Part shown: piece by piece, positions 12,004-22,567 of the stretch
Numbering within the stretch: position 1 is the first letter of the stretch
How the letters are laid out: each line of letters opens with the position of its first letter
From: Symsagittifera roscoffensis
Taxonomy: Eukaryota > Xenacoelomorpha > Acoela > Convolutidae
Assembly (NCBI RefSeq): GCF_963678635.1
Contig: NC_087065.1
Span: 61,220,754-61,284,753 of the forward strand
Length of the DNA stretch: 64,000 bases
Reading direction: 5' to 3'
The notes under the pieces: model-generated
Database searches by the model: none
Told to the model about the DNA's origin: nothing
The model's input: the letters and a program-made list of their open reading frames with translations, nothing else
Program-made: the position numbers and the translations under genes

Positions 12004-13384
12004 TTAATTAAATTGCTTGTCAAAATCATCCAGTTTAGCCCTCATTTCCGAATCTATAGTCGAGGAAATTTCGCTACAGTTGTCTACCTCGTGTGGGGAG
12101 TCCTTCGTGATCTGGTAGGCTGAGTTTGAGCCCGAGGATTTTTCCTGGAAACGAGTCGTCGTAGGAGAAACTACTGGTCTGACCGTCGGGAGAGAGTTCT
12201 TTGATGACCAGGATAACGTCGTTTCCGCAACGAGAATTTGTCGGGGAGGGGCCTCCGCTAGTGGTGTTAATAAATCGGACGGTGATGTGACCGTGAAAGT
12301 AGCCCTGGGAAAGTCGGGTGGAGAGGAGAATACTGAGGGTGACACTCCTGTGTCATCTTTTTCTAGAACCACGTCTATAAAACGGCGATTTCCGTAAAAC
12401 TGTGGGGGCCCACATTTCTGCGTGGTCTAGAATGTCGAGGCTTTATCGTCGGGCTGACCGTAGGCTCCGGAGTACTGTCTACTAGTATTGGGTTATCTTG
12501 CGATCCTTCTGTTGCGGTCGAGTTGGGGATGATAACGATCTCCCGGAGGTCGGTGTTCGCTGGCCTTTCTGAGCTCGGGTGTGGGGACTCGACGGTACCT
12601 GTAACACTTAAGCCCTGGTTAGATTCGGAATGATGGCTCTGAGGTATATTGTTAATGGTCACATAGTCGAATTAATCATCGATTATCCCGTCCCACGAGT
12701 CTGGGTTTAAAGAAGAAGAGGAACCTGAAGAGATTCTTGAAGAGTCTTGAGTGGCCACGCTCACAGTCGGTGCTCTGGAGTTGGACGCTCTTGAGGTGCC
12801 TTGACCCGAATGCCCAGAGGGTGTCGATACAGCTTTCTTTGGTGGTGAGAGTTTCCTTTTCCCAGCTAAACTTGAATGAGTATGAGATTTATGCCCGGTG
12901 GGTGTCTGATTCACTATTATTTTTTTGGGACAGGGAGTATTTTTCTTTTTATAGCCAGATCCGATTTGCGTAAAACGTGACCGTTGTCAAAGGTTATGGT
13001 GTGTGTTCTGAAGAGTCGATGATATCCTTCTTAACCAGATTAAAATATGGATCCCTATTTTTCCTGTTAGACACCTTTCTATATAAGTTACCTCCCATGA
13101 CTGCTTTTCTTTTTGCAAGTGGTTCTGAAGCTTGTTTAATGTCGTCCGGGTTTGTATTTAGAGTGGCTGTCCTAGATAGTGGCAGGTTATCTTCTGGGTC
13201 TGACGTGCTGTCCTTTTCCTCGTCCAGATATCCATCTTCTGCCCCGTCGTGGAGTTCCCAGATAGTGGCCCGATCTTTGGACATGATAGTTTTCCCTTTA
13301 TCTAAATGGTCAATATCGGACATAAGGTTTTTCCACCTAAGTTCAGGAGTTTCTTTGTTTCGAGACCGTTTTAGTCGTAAATAG
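12004..13384 (-). pseudogene. Integrase C-terminal tail region retained in element B
   Basis: From 13384 the minus strand reads LRLKRSRNKETPELRWKNLM and then SDIDHLDKGKT. This resembles the tail of element A pol (NLPMSDPSRVKVFRK). Three low-complexity Ser/Thr/Pro-rich frames follow (13323-12994, 12914-12672, 12662-12375, 12372-12004), with RHSRPRRNVGP near 12400, a motif common at the end of gypsy integrases. The frames are separated by single stops or shifts. Little purifying constraint is visible. Confidence 0.6.
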
Positions 13385-14530
13385 TTCTAACGCTCAATAC
13401 CGAGAATTCGTCGTCGTCACTCTGTCCGTACTCGTTCCACGCATTTATAACATCACACGATTCTTGGTCTTCCGTCCACGAGTTTTCCGGAGGTGCGTAT
13501 GTACAATTCTCGGTAATTACATAATTATCTGATACAGTATTTACAGTTGGTCTCTTATTGCGTGATTTACATAATTTAGCGAAGTGTCCTTTATAATTAC
13601 AATTTTTACAGGTTATGTCCTTCGCTGGGCAAACGTTTAAGTGTCCTTTCGTAAATGTATTCCCACATTTCATGCACGAGTTACTCCGTTCAATGTTTAG
13701 GCTCGGTTCCTTTTTGATCTGATTGTGATTATTAAAAGATTTAAAAGTTGTGCTGTTGGTCGACGACCGTGATATATTTGTCAATTTCTGGTGATTAAAA
13801 TATCCCTTTTTGTCGATTAAAGCTTGATTAAGTGCTTCCGACGGGCTTATGGTGCATGACAGTAGTTTCCTCTGGGTATCTGTGTTCTTCATATTGCAGA
13901 TGAAGATGTCCCTTATCCATTCTGCCTCGTCAGATTCCTTGATGTTGCACGTGCTGACCAAATCCGTCAGGGCTCCCCAGAATTGTTCGTACGACTCGCG
14001 GTCTTTCTGCTTTCGATTTAATAATTTACATCTTAAGAAACGTAGTGTTGGGCGGTTTGTTAAATGCTGCGTCTAGTAGAGTCCAGAACTCGGAGAAAGT
14101 TGTTGCTAAAATCTTGACTCTCGGGTTCTTTTGTGTAAAAACTCTTTTTCCTTCGCTCCCTATGGCTAGAAATAAAATTGATCGCAGTTTCTTGTCCGCC
14201 TCCGTTCGTCTCATTCCATTAAATTTCCTCTTTTCTTCGTTGATCCGCTTTTCTTCGGCGATTCGTACTGTTTCATCGCGTTTTTGTTCCTGTTCTCTCT
14301 GTTGGCTCTTTCCGTGTCCGACTCGCTGCCTGTTGCTTGTTCCAAACTTGGTATTTGTGTCTCTGGTATCTCTGGTCCGTGCAGACTCTCTAAATCCAGA
14401 TTTTCTTTGGCAATTATCGCCAATTGAAATTGGTCGCTCCATTGGGTCCAGGCATGCGGCAGTGGCTCTAGGGTATGGTTAGGCCAAAAGGGGGGAATTC
14501 TACGCACGTTCGAATCATTAGGCTGCGCCA
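13371..14530 (-). pseudogene. Gag of element B (frameshifted)
   Basis: Three minus-strand frames carry successive pieces. The first (14531-14211) starts just after the LTR and holds WSDQFQLAIIAKENLDLES. The second (to 14026) holds a capsid segment, LRSILFLAIGSEGKRVF. The third (13961-13371) holds TDTQRKLLSCTISPSEALNQ and two zinc knuckles: CMKCGNTFTKGHLNVC (C-x2-C-x7-H-x3-C) and CKNCNYKGHFAKLC (C-x2-C-x4-H-x4-C). At least two frameshifts, near 14240-14400 and near 14030, break it. The Gag ends with SVLSVRTIYD just where element A continues into protease, so the pol deletion begins here. Confidence 0.8.
14521..14530 (-). other. tRNA primer-binding site of element B
   Basis: TGGCGCAGCC on the minus strand starts directly at the LTR border and is complementary to a tRNA 3' end ...GGCUGCGCCA. 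Element A has TTGCGCAGCC in the equivalent place (42296-42305). I cannot name the tRNA without the host tRNA set. Confidence 0.7.
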
Positions 14531-14740
14531 AAATAAAATATTCTAATTCTATTTACCTATGTACAATTATTGTACATAAACTTAAGAAGACTAAAACTAT
14601 TAAAAGGAAGTATGTGAATTAAGAGCGTTAAAAGGTCAACTGAGCAATATCTCATGTCGACCAATGGTCGTAACTAAATTGGTTAACAGGTATGAATTAA
14701 ATCCCGAAGGTCATTTAAGACACTAAAACAAATCACTACA
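14531..14740 (-). repeat. 5' LTR of element B
   Basis: On the minus strand it begins TGTAGTGATTTG, and its last base abuts the primer-binding site at 14521-14530. It shares TGTAGTGA and the word ACCTTCGG with the LTR of element A, so the two families are related. Confidence 0.85.
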
Positions 14741-16514
14741 ATTATAATTACTTGAATCTACGAATCAGTTTTGAAAAAATATGATTTTTTTAAATTTTCT
14801 TGGTGTGTTGCAACGAATTTGGCAATTTTTGACTAGTAGGTCGAGACGCTTTAAATGGGTGAGCAAAGCATCCGCAAGAGGTTAGTCAAGTTGCCGACGT
14901 GATAATGATTTTGCAAATTCTGTCAAGTTGTTTCAGTTCAATGGGCAATCTAATTTGAAGTCTAAACCTATCTAATTTGAAGTGTCCCATAATAAGTGTG
15001 CAACCATACGTCGCGCCATGCAGGGAAAATTTGTGATTGTAGCAGAAAATACTTCGGCAATTTTTCATGGCTTCAATGGAACCTTACATGGTGTGACGTA
15101 TGGATAGACATTTTGGTCAACCCGGGGGGTTCCTTTCTCGATCCAAGTCTCCTTAGCGAGAGCGCTATTCTCCCAGCTTGATTAAATGCTGTTGGATGAT
15201 GGTGAAAAACAGAGCCGGACAGGAACAGTAAATTGCAAAGAGAGCAAGGGCTAAGATTACGAGGCACGGCAGTGAGAGAGAGATCAGAGAGAAAAAAAAA
15301 TTTAATTCGATCTCTTGAGACTTTTGAGAGCTTGCTATTTATGCTCGGCCTGGAAACATTGACATGTTGGTGTCCCAAACTTGATACTTGCGTACAAATT
15401 TCCTTCTGAATTTTGCCCCATCTGACTTTTTCTCTCTCTACTTCAACCTTATTCAACAGGTTCGGTGAAAATCAACATAAAAACCTATTAGATGGGTTTA
15501 AATTTGGTTGCTGATGGTGGAGTGGCTGTGTTTACGGCAGCACAGCAAAACAAATGATAATGATTAGCTTTTGAGGTGAAATTCTCCTTAAATTGATTAA
15601 ATTAATCTTACAAAATTGGCGCAACTGGTTGGCTTTTCTTGCGAGTATAAGGTATCTCGAAAAAAATCGTGGGGTGGGGGGTGTCGTTCTACTAAAAAAT
15701 TACCTAGTAATTTGCAAGTCTTCTAATTTTATGCTAACTTTTTTTTTTAAGTCAGTTCGAATTTAATTAATTCTCGCTGTGCGACAATTATTTCCGGTTT
15801 GAATTTAGTTTTTATGCAGATAACTAAAGCGCAATGAACAAAAAACTTATACATAAATTAAATGGTTCAGTTTTTGCACTAGACGTTTTTGGAGCGTTTT
15901 GTAAAAAAAAAATGCTAATTTTGGCGCGCATTCTCCTTTAGTGTAAGGTGTGCTGAGTCCGAGGGCTTAAGTAAAGTTTGATTGCTGTTCAGTATTCGAA
16001 TAAAAATGGAAATATCAAAAAATAGAATCTCAGCCGACAATTTTTTAGAGTGAGAGACGAATCAATGCGTGGGGGTTATGTTCAACTTGTCAATTCGCAC
16101 TGCTGGACTTGCAAAATGGAGTGAAAGTAGAAATCATGTCCGCCCCTGCTTTGAATATCACAGTAAATATATAAAAATTCAGTAAAAAATTTCAGCGAAA
16201 GAATATGAAGCACTTTGGCGAAGGTTTCAAGAATTAAATAAACCTGCTGATGCAACCATTTCAATAGTTTCGTTCCAACAATTTTAGAAACTGAGTCGAA
16301 ACTTTTCAACTTACTTGGGTTCACTTAAGCTTTTAATAAACTTAACAATATACACAGTACAGTGGGCCTGCAGGGTGTAGTTAAAACTCATGAAGAAAAA
16401 AAACGTCAATGATCCGGCAAGTCTAGGGAAATTTTTGGAATGAGTAGTATAAATTTGTTAGCTTCAGTGAAAACTCAAAATGAGACATAGCCACGGGTTT
16501 AAATCGGCTTATAG

Positions 16515-17236
16515 TACAGTGCTGATTTAAATTAACCGGACAAAACGCGTTAAACTTAAAATTAAAACGCGTTTTTCTCAAATTGGGTTGAGTTTAGGTG
16601 AAAACTTATGAAGACAAAACTTGCTTAAAATTTTAGCAGAATTAATATGGTTTAATTTGTTTTGCCAAATTCGGACCCAAAATTTTACCTCAAAAATGGG
16701 TCATTTTGGCTTTTTTTAGTTAATCAAAAGTTACGCCAAAATACCCAGTCGATCACAGATATAATTATATCAAAGTAAGTCCCTTACGTAGCCCAACAAA
16801 CTTTATCAAGGGTAAATTCTCCAAAAAAAATTTGCAAACCGTTTAAAAATTGTTTTTAAAGAAAAAGTTGGTATTTTATAAAGTAAAACGACCTTTTTTG
16901 TCTATCAAACAAAAATAAATTAATTCTTACAATGTTTTAGAGAATATACCCATCTTAAAGTTTGTTGGGCTTTGATATAATTATGTCTGTGATCGACTGG
17001 GTATTTTTGGCGTAATTTTTGATTAACTAGGAAAAACCAAAATGACCCATTTTTGGGGTAAAATTTTGGGCCCGAATTTTGCAAAAGAAATAGCCCATAT
17101 TAATTCTGCTAAAGTTTTAAGTAAGTTTTGTCTTCATAAGTTTTCACCTAAACTCAACCCAATTTGAAAAAAAAACGCGTTTTAAATTTCAAGTTTAACG
17201 CGTTTTGTCCGGTTAATTTAAATCATCAGCACTGTA
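16515..17236. mobile_element. Fold-back (long inverted repeat) element
   Basis: The left end TACAGTGCTGATTTAAATTA is mirrored by TTAAATCATCAGCACTGTA at the right. The two arms, about 300 bases each, remain complementary through GTCCGGTTAATTTAAAT, AACGCGTTTT, GAAGACAAAACTT, CCCAGTCGATCACAGA and AGCCCAACAAACTTTA. A non-repeated centre lies at about 16820-16930. There is no ORF. The transcript would form a long hairpin. An older relative lies at about 51810-52640. Confidence 0.8.
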
Positions 17237-17463
17237 GAACAATTTGGTCCATTTACGCCAAATTTGCAATTTGTAAGTTTTGCTTTCTAACTTCTAAAAT
17301 TATTCCCAGATGCTATGTCAATTACAAATTGAGGTATTAGACTTCATTAAGCTTTGATGTCTCTCAACATTACGAAATCTATCACGCGGTAATTATCTCA
17401 AACTGGCCAAGAGATGCGCCTATCAGCGCAATTCCCTGATTGCTACGACTCTCGCGTACGTTA

Positions 17464-18040
17464 GATTAAGTATACTCATGCCCAGTAGGAACCTCCCATT
17501 TTACCCTCACTGGCAAAAATGGATAAATTATATCAAGTTTAGTATCACTAAGTTTGAGAATTAAATTGAGATCGATTTTAGTATGAAAAGAGTCAAAAGA
17601 TGAAACATTGAAAATTAAGATGGATTCGGATCAATATTTCTTCGATTTAAAAAGATTTTTTTTCCTAGCTAAAAAATCAATTCAAAACGATTCAAAATGA
17701 CTCGTTCAAATCTCAATTAATATGAGTAATTTGGAAACAAAATTATTAAGTATGTTGTTCAGGTACTCGATCTGTCTAGTACTCTCTAGAGAATTAAATT
17801 CTTTTAAAAATAGTTAAAATTTTAATTATTTTGATGTTTGAATATTACCGATAGGTTTGGTTCTCATTGACTCCGGAGCAGCCTACAGAGTAAAATTATT
17901 TTGTATTAGATTAGGTATACTCATTCCCAGTAGAAATCTCCTATTTTACACTCACTGGTAAAAATGGATAAATATATCAAGTTTACTATCACTAAGTGTT
18001 AGAATTATTTTGAGATCGATTTTAGTATGAAAAAAGACAG
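17464..18040. repeat. Direct repeat pair, about 130 bp each
   Basis: Segments 17464-17600 and 17912-18040 share GTATACTCAT, CCCAGTAG, TCACTGG, AAAATGGATAAA, ATATCAAGTTTA and GAGATCGATTTTAGTATGAA in the same order with scattered substitutions. They lie about 450 bases apart in the same orientation, which suggests a local duplication or the ends of an unrecognised element. Confidence 0.7.
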
Positions 18041-20139
18041 AAGGAAGATCAAAAATTGCTGATGTTTAACATGAAAAAGCACTTTTAAGAATAACCAAAT
18101 TTGAATTTCATTGCAGCCAAATTTTATGGTGGTCAAAAAAGTATTTAATTTTTTGCTGATTGGCTCCAAACGAATGCGCTTGAAATTTTCATATGAAATA
18201 TGACACACCACGGAACGCGGAACTTAAGATTGCAAAAACAATTGATTCTCTCAGAAAATAATAATTTTGCGGAAAGAAAATTTCGTCAAGTGTTTGTAGA
18301 TTAATGTAACATTGACAGAAATTTTTTGGGGCGTAAGATTTTAGGGTACAAAAACAGCTGAATGAACTCAAAGTTTAGTGTTAACAGTGACCGATTATTG
18401 GATAATAAGCAGATGAATGAAAATAATGCCGAATCGAAGGCGGATCGGAACAAATTTAATATTTCAAGGATACCCTATTTACGATAATGGAAAAACAAAA
18501 CATAGCCAACCGAAGATCGGAAAAGAGTAATGAAAGCAAGTAAACATAAAAAAACTTGAAAAAATCTCTTTCTTGAAAAAATCTCAATTTTCGAATTTCA
18601 AGAAAAAAAATAGATGCTCCTTAGGCTCTTTGAATTTTAGAACAATTTATGATTGGCAATTTTTTGATAAAATATCCAAATTTAAGAAAACTGGATCAAA
18701 AGGTTAAACTTTTGTTTCGCTGTGAAATCTGTGAAAAGCAATTTGACAATAGGAACGCTTAGCGATTTTGATTGGTTGAAATTTTTCCAGCATTCGGTCC
18801 TTCCAGCATGACAACCCTCCCCATTTGTAGAGATTGGAGCAAATTGATTAGATTTTACCTGTTTAAACCAAATATGATACCAGTTACTATTTTTAAACAA
18901 AAATTGCTCTCAGATTTCCCAGAAAAGCTTGTATTTGTGTAATAAAACTCAAATAATTTCATGAAAAAAATAAGTTCTGCTCTCCTTGGCCTACAATTTT
19001 CACTGCTCTATAAATCGAGTTCTTCTAATTCTACTGGCTTCTCATGAGTACTTTTTCTGGTGATGCAGGCAAAGGGCTTTTTTTCAATTCTCCAAAATTC
19101 ATTTGAGAAAATTTTCTTACAAGTTTATATAAATTTCAACTATTTTTCTAAAAACTAATCGAATTTTTTCTTTTGAAGACTAGAAAACTGCTCGTAAAAA
19201 CAAAATGTTTGACTCACATAAAAATCAGTGGAGTGAATTGTGTGTTTTTTGTGCATTTTTTCTCTATTTTTCTACAAGGAGAGGGTCAAGATATAACACA
19301 AAAACGTTATGCCACCAAAACTTGTTTCAAAGTTAGGCACAAGTTTGCGCTGTCACGTTTCTGAAACCACTAAAAACAACTTTCGTATTTCAGAAACTCT
19401 TGTATACAAGCTTTAGTAACAAACCAAGCCTACCAAAAACGCCGACAATTACTTAGTAATATGGAATTTGAAGACAAACGCGATTCGATTTTTATAGCGC
19501 AAAATCCGCCATTTTTGTTGGAATCCGCCATGAAAATTTATTTTGTCTCAAAACTCCTTATTTTGTCTGTGGACTCAACGAATTTGTCTCACCGTGCAAC
19601 TCAACCAAGTTTTGAGAAATTTGAATCAACGACAGAATCGCGCGGAAACTTAAACCAATTATCATGGCCTGAAATTTATCTCTAATCCGCATTGTATTTT
19701 GATGTCAAATATTTGCTCGCTAGCCAAAAAAGCCATAATTGTAACGCCTGGTGTTTATAGGTCGTTCGATTTAATCAGAATTTTGACTTCGACGAATTTT
19801 AGAAACTGGGATGTTTTGTGAGGTGTCGCTACCCAAATACCGGAGCTTGGGGTTTTAATGAATGGAATCGTTTTTCTGTAAAAATCAAAAACGCTCAGTA
19901 AAAATGAACACAATTTATTTTGATATGAGCCAAATTTCTTTATTTGAAGCAAAAAAAAGACAGCTTCGACTTAAATTCAATTGTAATTGAAAGAAAAATT
20001 ACCAAAACCACTCACCAATTAAGTGACAAGATTCAAGGGTTATTCTTTTATTTGAAGAAAAACTTTTGGTAAAATAAAATTTTTTTAGCTTCTTTTTTTT
20101 TCAGCAAGATCAAGTTTATTCTAAATTGTCATGTAATGG

Positions 20140-20445
20140 TATAACTGGGGGCTTAGGGGGAGGCATTGGTTTGTGTCTACTGACTCAGAAAAAAACGCTT
20201 TTGCTTTAAAATAGTTGTAACTTTTTAACTTTTTTTGGTTTAATCTTTTCAAGTTCAGACTTTTGGCAATTTTTTGATTTGAACTTTTCAAAGAATGCCC
20301 AAAATGGCATTTTCGGCATATGTTTTTTATTCAATTCTGCAGAATAGGCTCTTTGATATAATGTTTTTAGAGAGCTCGAAAAACCAATTTGGTCGACCTA
20401 TGAAAAAAGAATACTGTTTGCAAATCCGCCCCACCTCCCCCGTTT
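20140..20445. mobile_element. MITE-related sequence overlapping a probable 3' UTR
   Basis: The right half, GAGAGCTCGAAAAACCAATTTG then TCGACCTATGAAAAAAG and CAAATCCGCCCC, parallels the right end of the 4380-4751 MITE; the left part has GGGGGAGGCAT. It ends just before the stop codon of the minus-strand transporter at 20458-20460. On the minus strand it contains AATAAA (20326-20331), the nearest clear poly(A) signal for that gene. Confidence 0.55.
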
Positions 20446-20457
20446 TGGTGAAATTTT

Positions 20458-22567
20458 TTATTTGAGGGGAAACGAGTCCTCGCTTCCATTTGAGCTTGAG
20501 TTCGGCGACTTTTTATCCAACTCGATGTTTTTGGTTTCCTTTCCAACTGTCAATATCAATCCAAAACAGAGCACTGAAATTGCTATGAATAAACTAACTG
20601 AGAGGGGGTAATTTATTTTTGATAAATACTGTGCAACTAAAGGTGCGACGGTGTACCCAAATTGCGAAAAGCATTCGGCAAATCCCGACGCCAACGAACG
20701 AAGATATGTCGGAAAGCACTCGTTGATAAACAGAGTTATAACCATAATCCCGGCGTTTACTAAGCCGCGACTTATAATCGCGAATACTGTAAGCAAAGCG
20801 TTCGGCATGCAGAAATAGAAAGCTATAAAGGAGAAAGAAGCGAGCCCAGTTACTATTTGAAGGGTTATTTTTCGCCCAAATAAGTCGGCCATTACCACAC
20901 TTACCAAAGCGGCAAATAAATACGACAACGAAAACAGTAAATTGTAAATGTAATCGTTCTTGTTGAAGCTCGAGCACTTTTCTTGGTAACCGTTATAAGT
21001 CTCCACAAATAAATTGCACGCTGACGCGTTTGGATTTTGCAGATCCTCGAAATAAATCAGATTTATCACAAGTTTCAAAAAACGAAATCCGAAATAAATA
21101 GTCGACAACTTTAAAATATTCGTCGTGCTTTTATGTGTGGCAAAGAGTTCGTTAAATGAACCACGTTGTTCGATTTTAACTGGCGTCAGGTATACCCGGT
21201 CCAGAACTTTGCTTTTGTCCAGACTCTGAATAACTTCCAAGGCTTTTCCTGGCTTGCCGGAGAACAAAAGAAACCGCGGGCTTTCTGGACAAAATAAAGT
21301 AACAAGTAAGAGCCCGATTACCATCACTGAAGTTGATCCCAAAACATAATCACGCCAACCACTATGGAAGTTCTCGATTGTGACTAGCGCTAAAAATGCA
21401 CCAAATGCTGATCCGAGTCCGTTTGCGATGAAGATGAACAAGCATGCAGTGGCTCTGTGTCGACAACTGACTATTTCGGTGGCGTAGGTGGCGCAGATGT
21501 GGAACCCTCCGAGGCCGAATCCGACTAGAATCCGAGCGAGGGATAGTTGGATGTAGTCCTGACTGAATGCTGAGAGGATTGAAAAAACAGATCCAATGAA
21601 GGCTGCAAGCTCGAGCGCAATTTTTCTGCCTGAAAAAAAATACTCAGAAATTAATACCTTGAAATGAAACTTCGAAATATAAAAATGTACAGATTTTCAG
21701 AAAAATAACTAAAACCGACCATTATTAGTTCCATTAAAGCAGTAAAAAGACTTTCCCGAATCTTCATAAAAATTAGCAAATATAACTTTTATGTGTTTTA
21801 TTTATTTAACATGACTCTTTTATATATTGCCAAGGTTTTCCGACGACAAAAAAAGTTTCCAAGTGTCAAAAGAAACTGTTTGCGAATCTGCCAACCCTTT
21901 TCCGCTCTCGTTAACCAAGTAAAACTTTGTTTGACCAAGATCTATGATCTTCGGGGTGTGGCTCTCTCCTCAATTATTACATTTGTTTGGGTTCGGGGTT
22001 AAAATGTGTAACGTTGAATATTTTGAGGGGTGTGCAGTATATGGTGGTGAAAAGGCCAAACTCCTGATATTTAGTCAATTCCACCCCTCAGCTTGTATCT
22101 CGTCTCTAAATTGTCAGACACAAACAGTTAAACAACAAAAAAAAACGTCGTTTTTTCGCAAAAAAAAACATATTTTTGTCTCCTCTAAAAAAACTAAAAA
22201 AAGCGCAGAAACAACAATTGGACCACTGTTGATTTGTAACGACCAGACGATACTTAAACATCTTACCATAAACGTCTGAAAACTTGCCCCACAGCATAGC
22301 TCCAAAAATAGCTCCAGAGAAGAAACTTGAGGTCAAGATAGCCTCTTCATAGCCAGTCAAATTCCAGATACAAAGTAACTTCTGGCCCAGTACGTTGACT
22401 TCTTCCAGTTTGGTGTAAAATGAAGACACCAGAAAACTAACGGCGACCAGAGATAAGACATGTCTGGACCCAAACCCAGCATCTTCAATGGCTTCTTCGA
22501 TCGAAATTTGGCGTCTTTTTGATATTTTTCCTGAAGTTTCTTGTTCGAAGCTTCCATAACTTTCCAT
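20458..22567 (-). CDS. SVOP/SV2-like major facilitator transporter, 490 aa
   Basis: Two exons are 22267-22567 and 20458-21629, joined by a GT-AG intron in phase 1. The ATG is at 22565-22567; a longer reading uses only a TTG. The N-terminus SIEEAIEDAGFGSRHVLSL and the first-loop motif KFSDVYG|RK (split by the intron) are typical of SV2/SVOP/SLC22-type carriers. After TM2-TM6, with LARILVGFGLGGFHICATYA, the cytoplasmic loop begins with CPESPRFLL, the family signature. ADLFGRK is the second-half repeat of the motif. A 12-helix plasma- or vesicle-membrane carrier is expected, substrate unknown. The length is near the family norm and no stop or shift is seen. The 500-aa paralogue at 28586-31769 is divergently oriented. 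Confidence 0.93.

Larger units (their letters stand above)
11464..14740 (-). mobile_element. Ty3/gypsy-derived, pol-less LTR element B
   Basis: Two LTRs of about 210 bp (11464-11673 and 14531-14740) differ at roughly a dozen sites. They are flanked by a 5-bp duplication, ATTAT (11459-11463 and 14741-14745). On the minus strand the 5' LTR (14740 to 14531) is followed at once by the primer-binding site TGGCGCAGCC. Internally there is only a Gag region (14530 to about 13380) fused to a sequence resembling a gypsy integrase C-terminal tail (about 13380 to 12004). Protease, RT, RNase H and the integrase core are absent. The total length is 3.28 kb. It is a non-autonomous deletion derivative that must have been mobilised in trans, since its TSD and both LTRs are intact. 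Confidence 0.88.
14746..20130. other. Gene-poor repeat region
   Basis: I see no supported gene here. It contains a fold-back element (16515-17236), a pair of about 130-bp direct repeats (17464-17600 and 17912-18040), and the right half of a MITE family (about 18380-18830) shared with 52675-53090. A 384-base minus-strand ORF at 15073-15456 lies in a locally GC-richer patch but shows no domain or splice context. Confidence 0.6.

Noticed and set aside
15073-15456. 127-codon minus-strand ORF in a GC-richer patch
   Set aside because: No domain, no splice context, no match to the transposons here; a long ORF is expected by chance where stop-poor sequence occurs.
15610-15665. tRNA-like D-arm phrase TTGGCGCAACTGGTTGGC
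   Set aside because: It looks like an A box, but no matching T-arm/B box or acceptor stem follows, so a tRNA gene is not supported.
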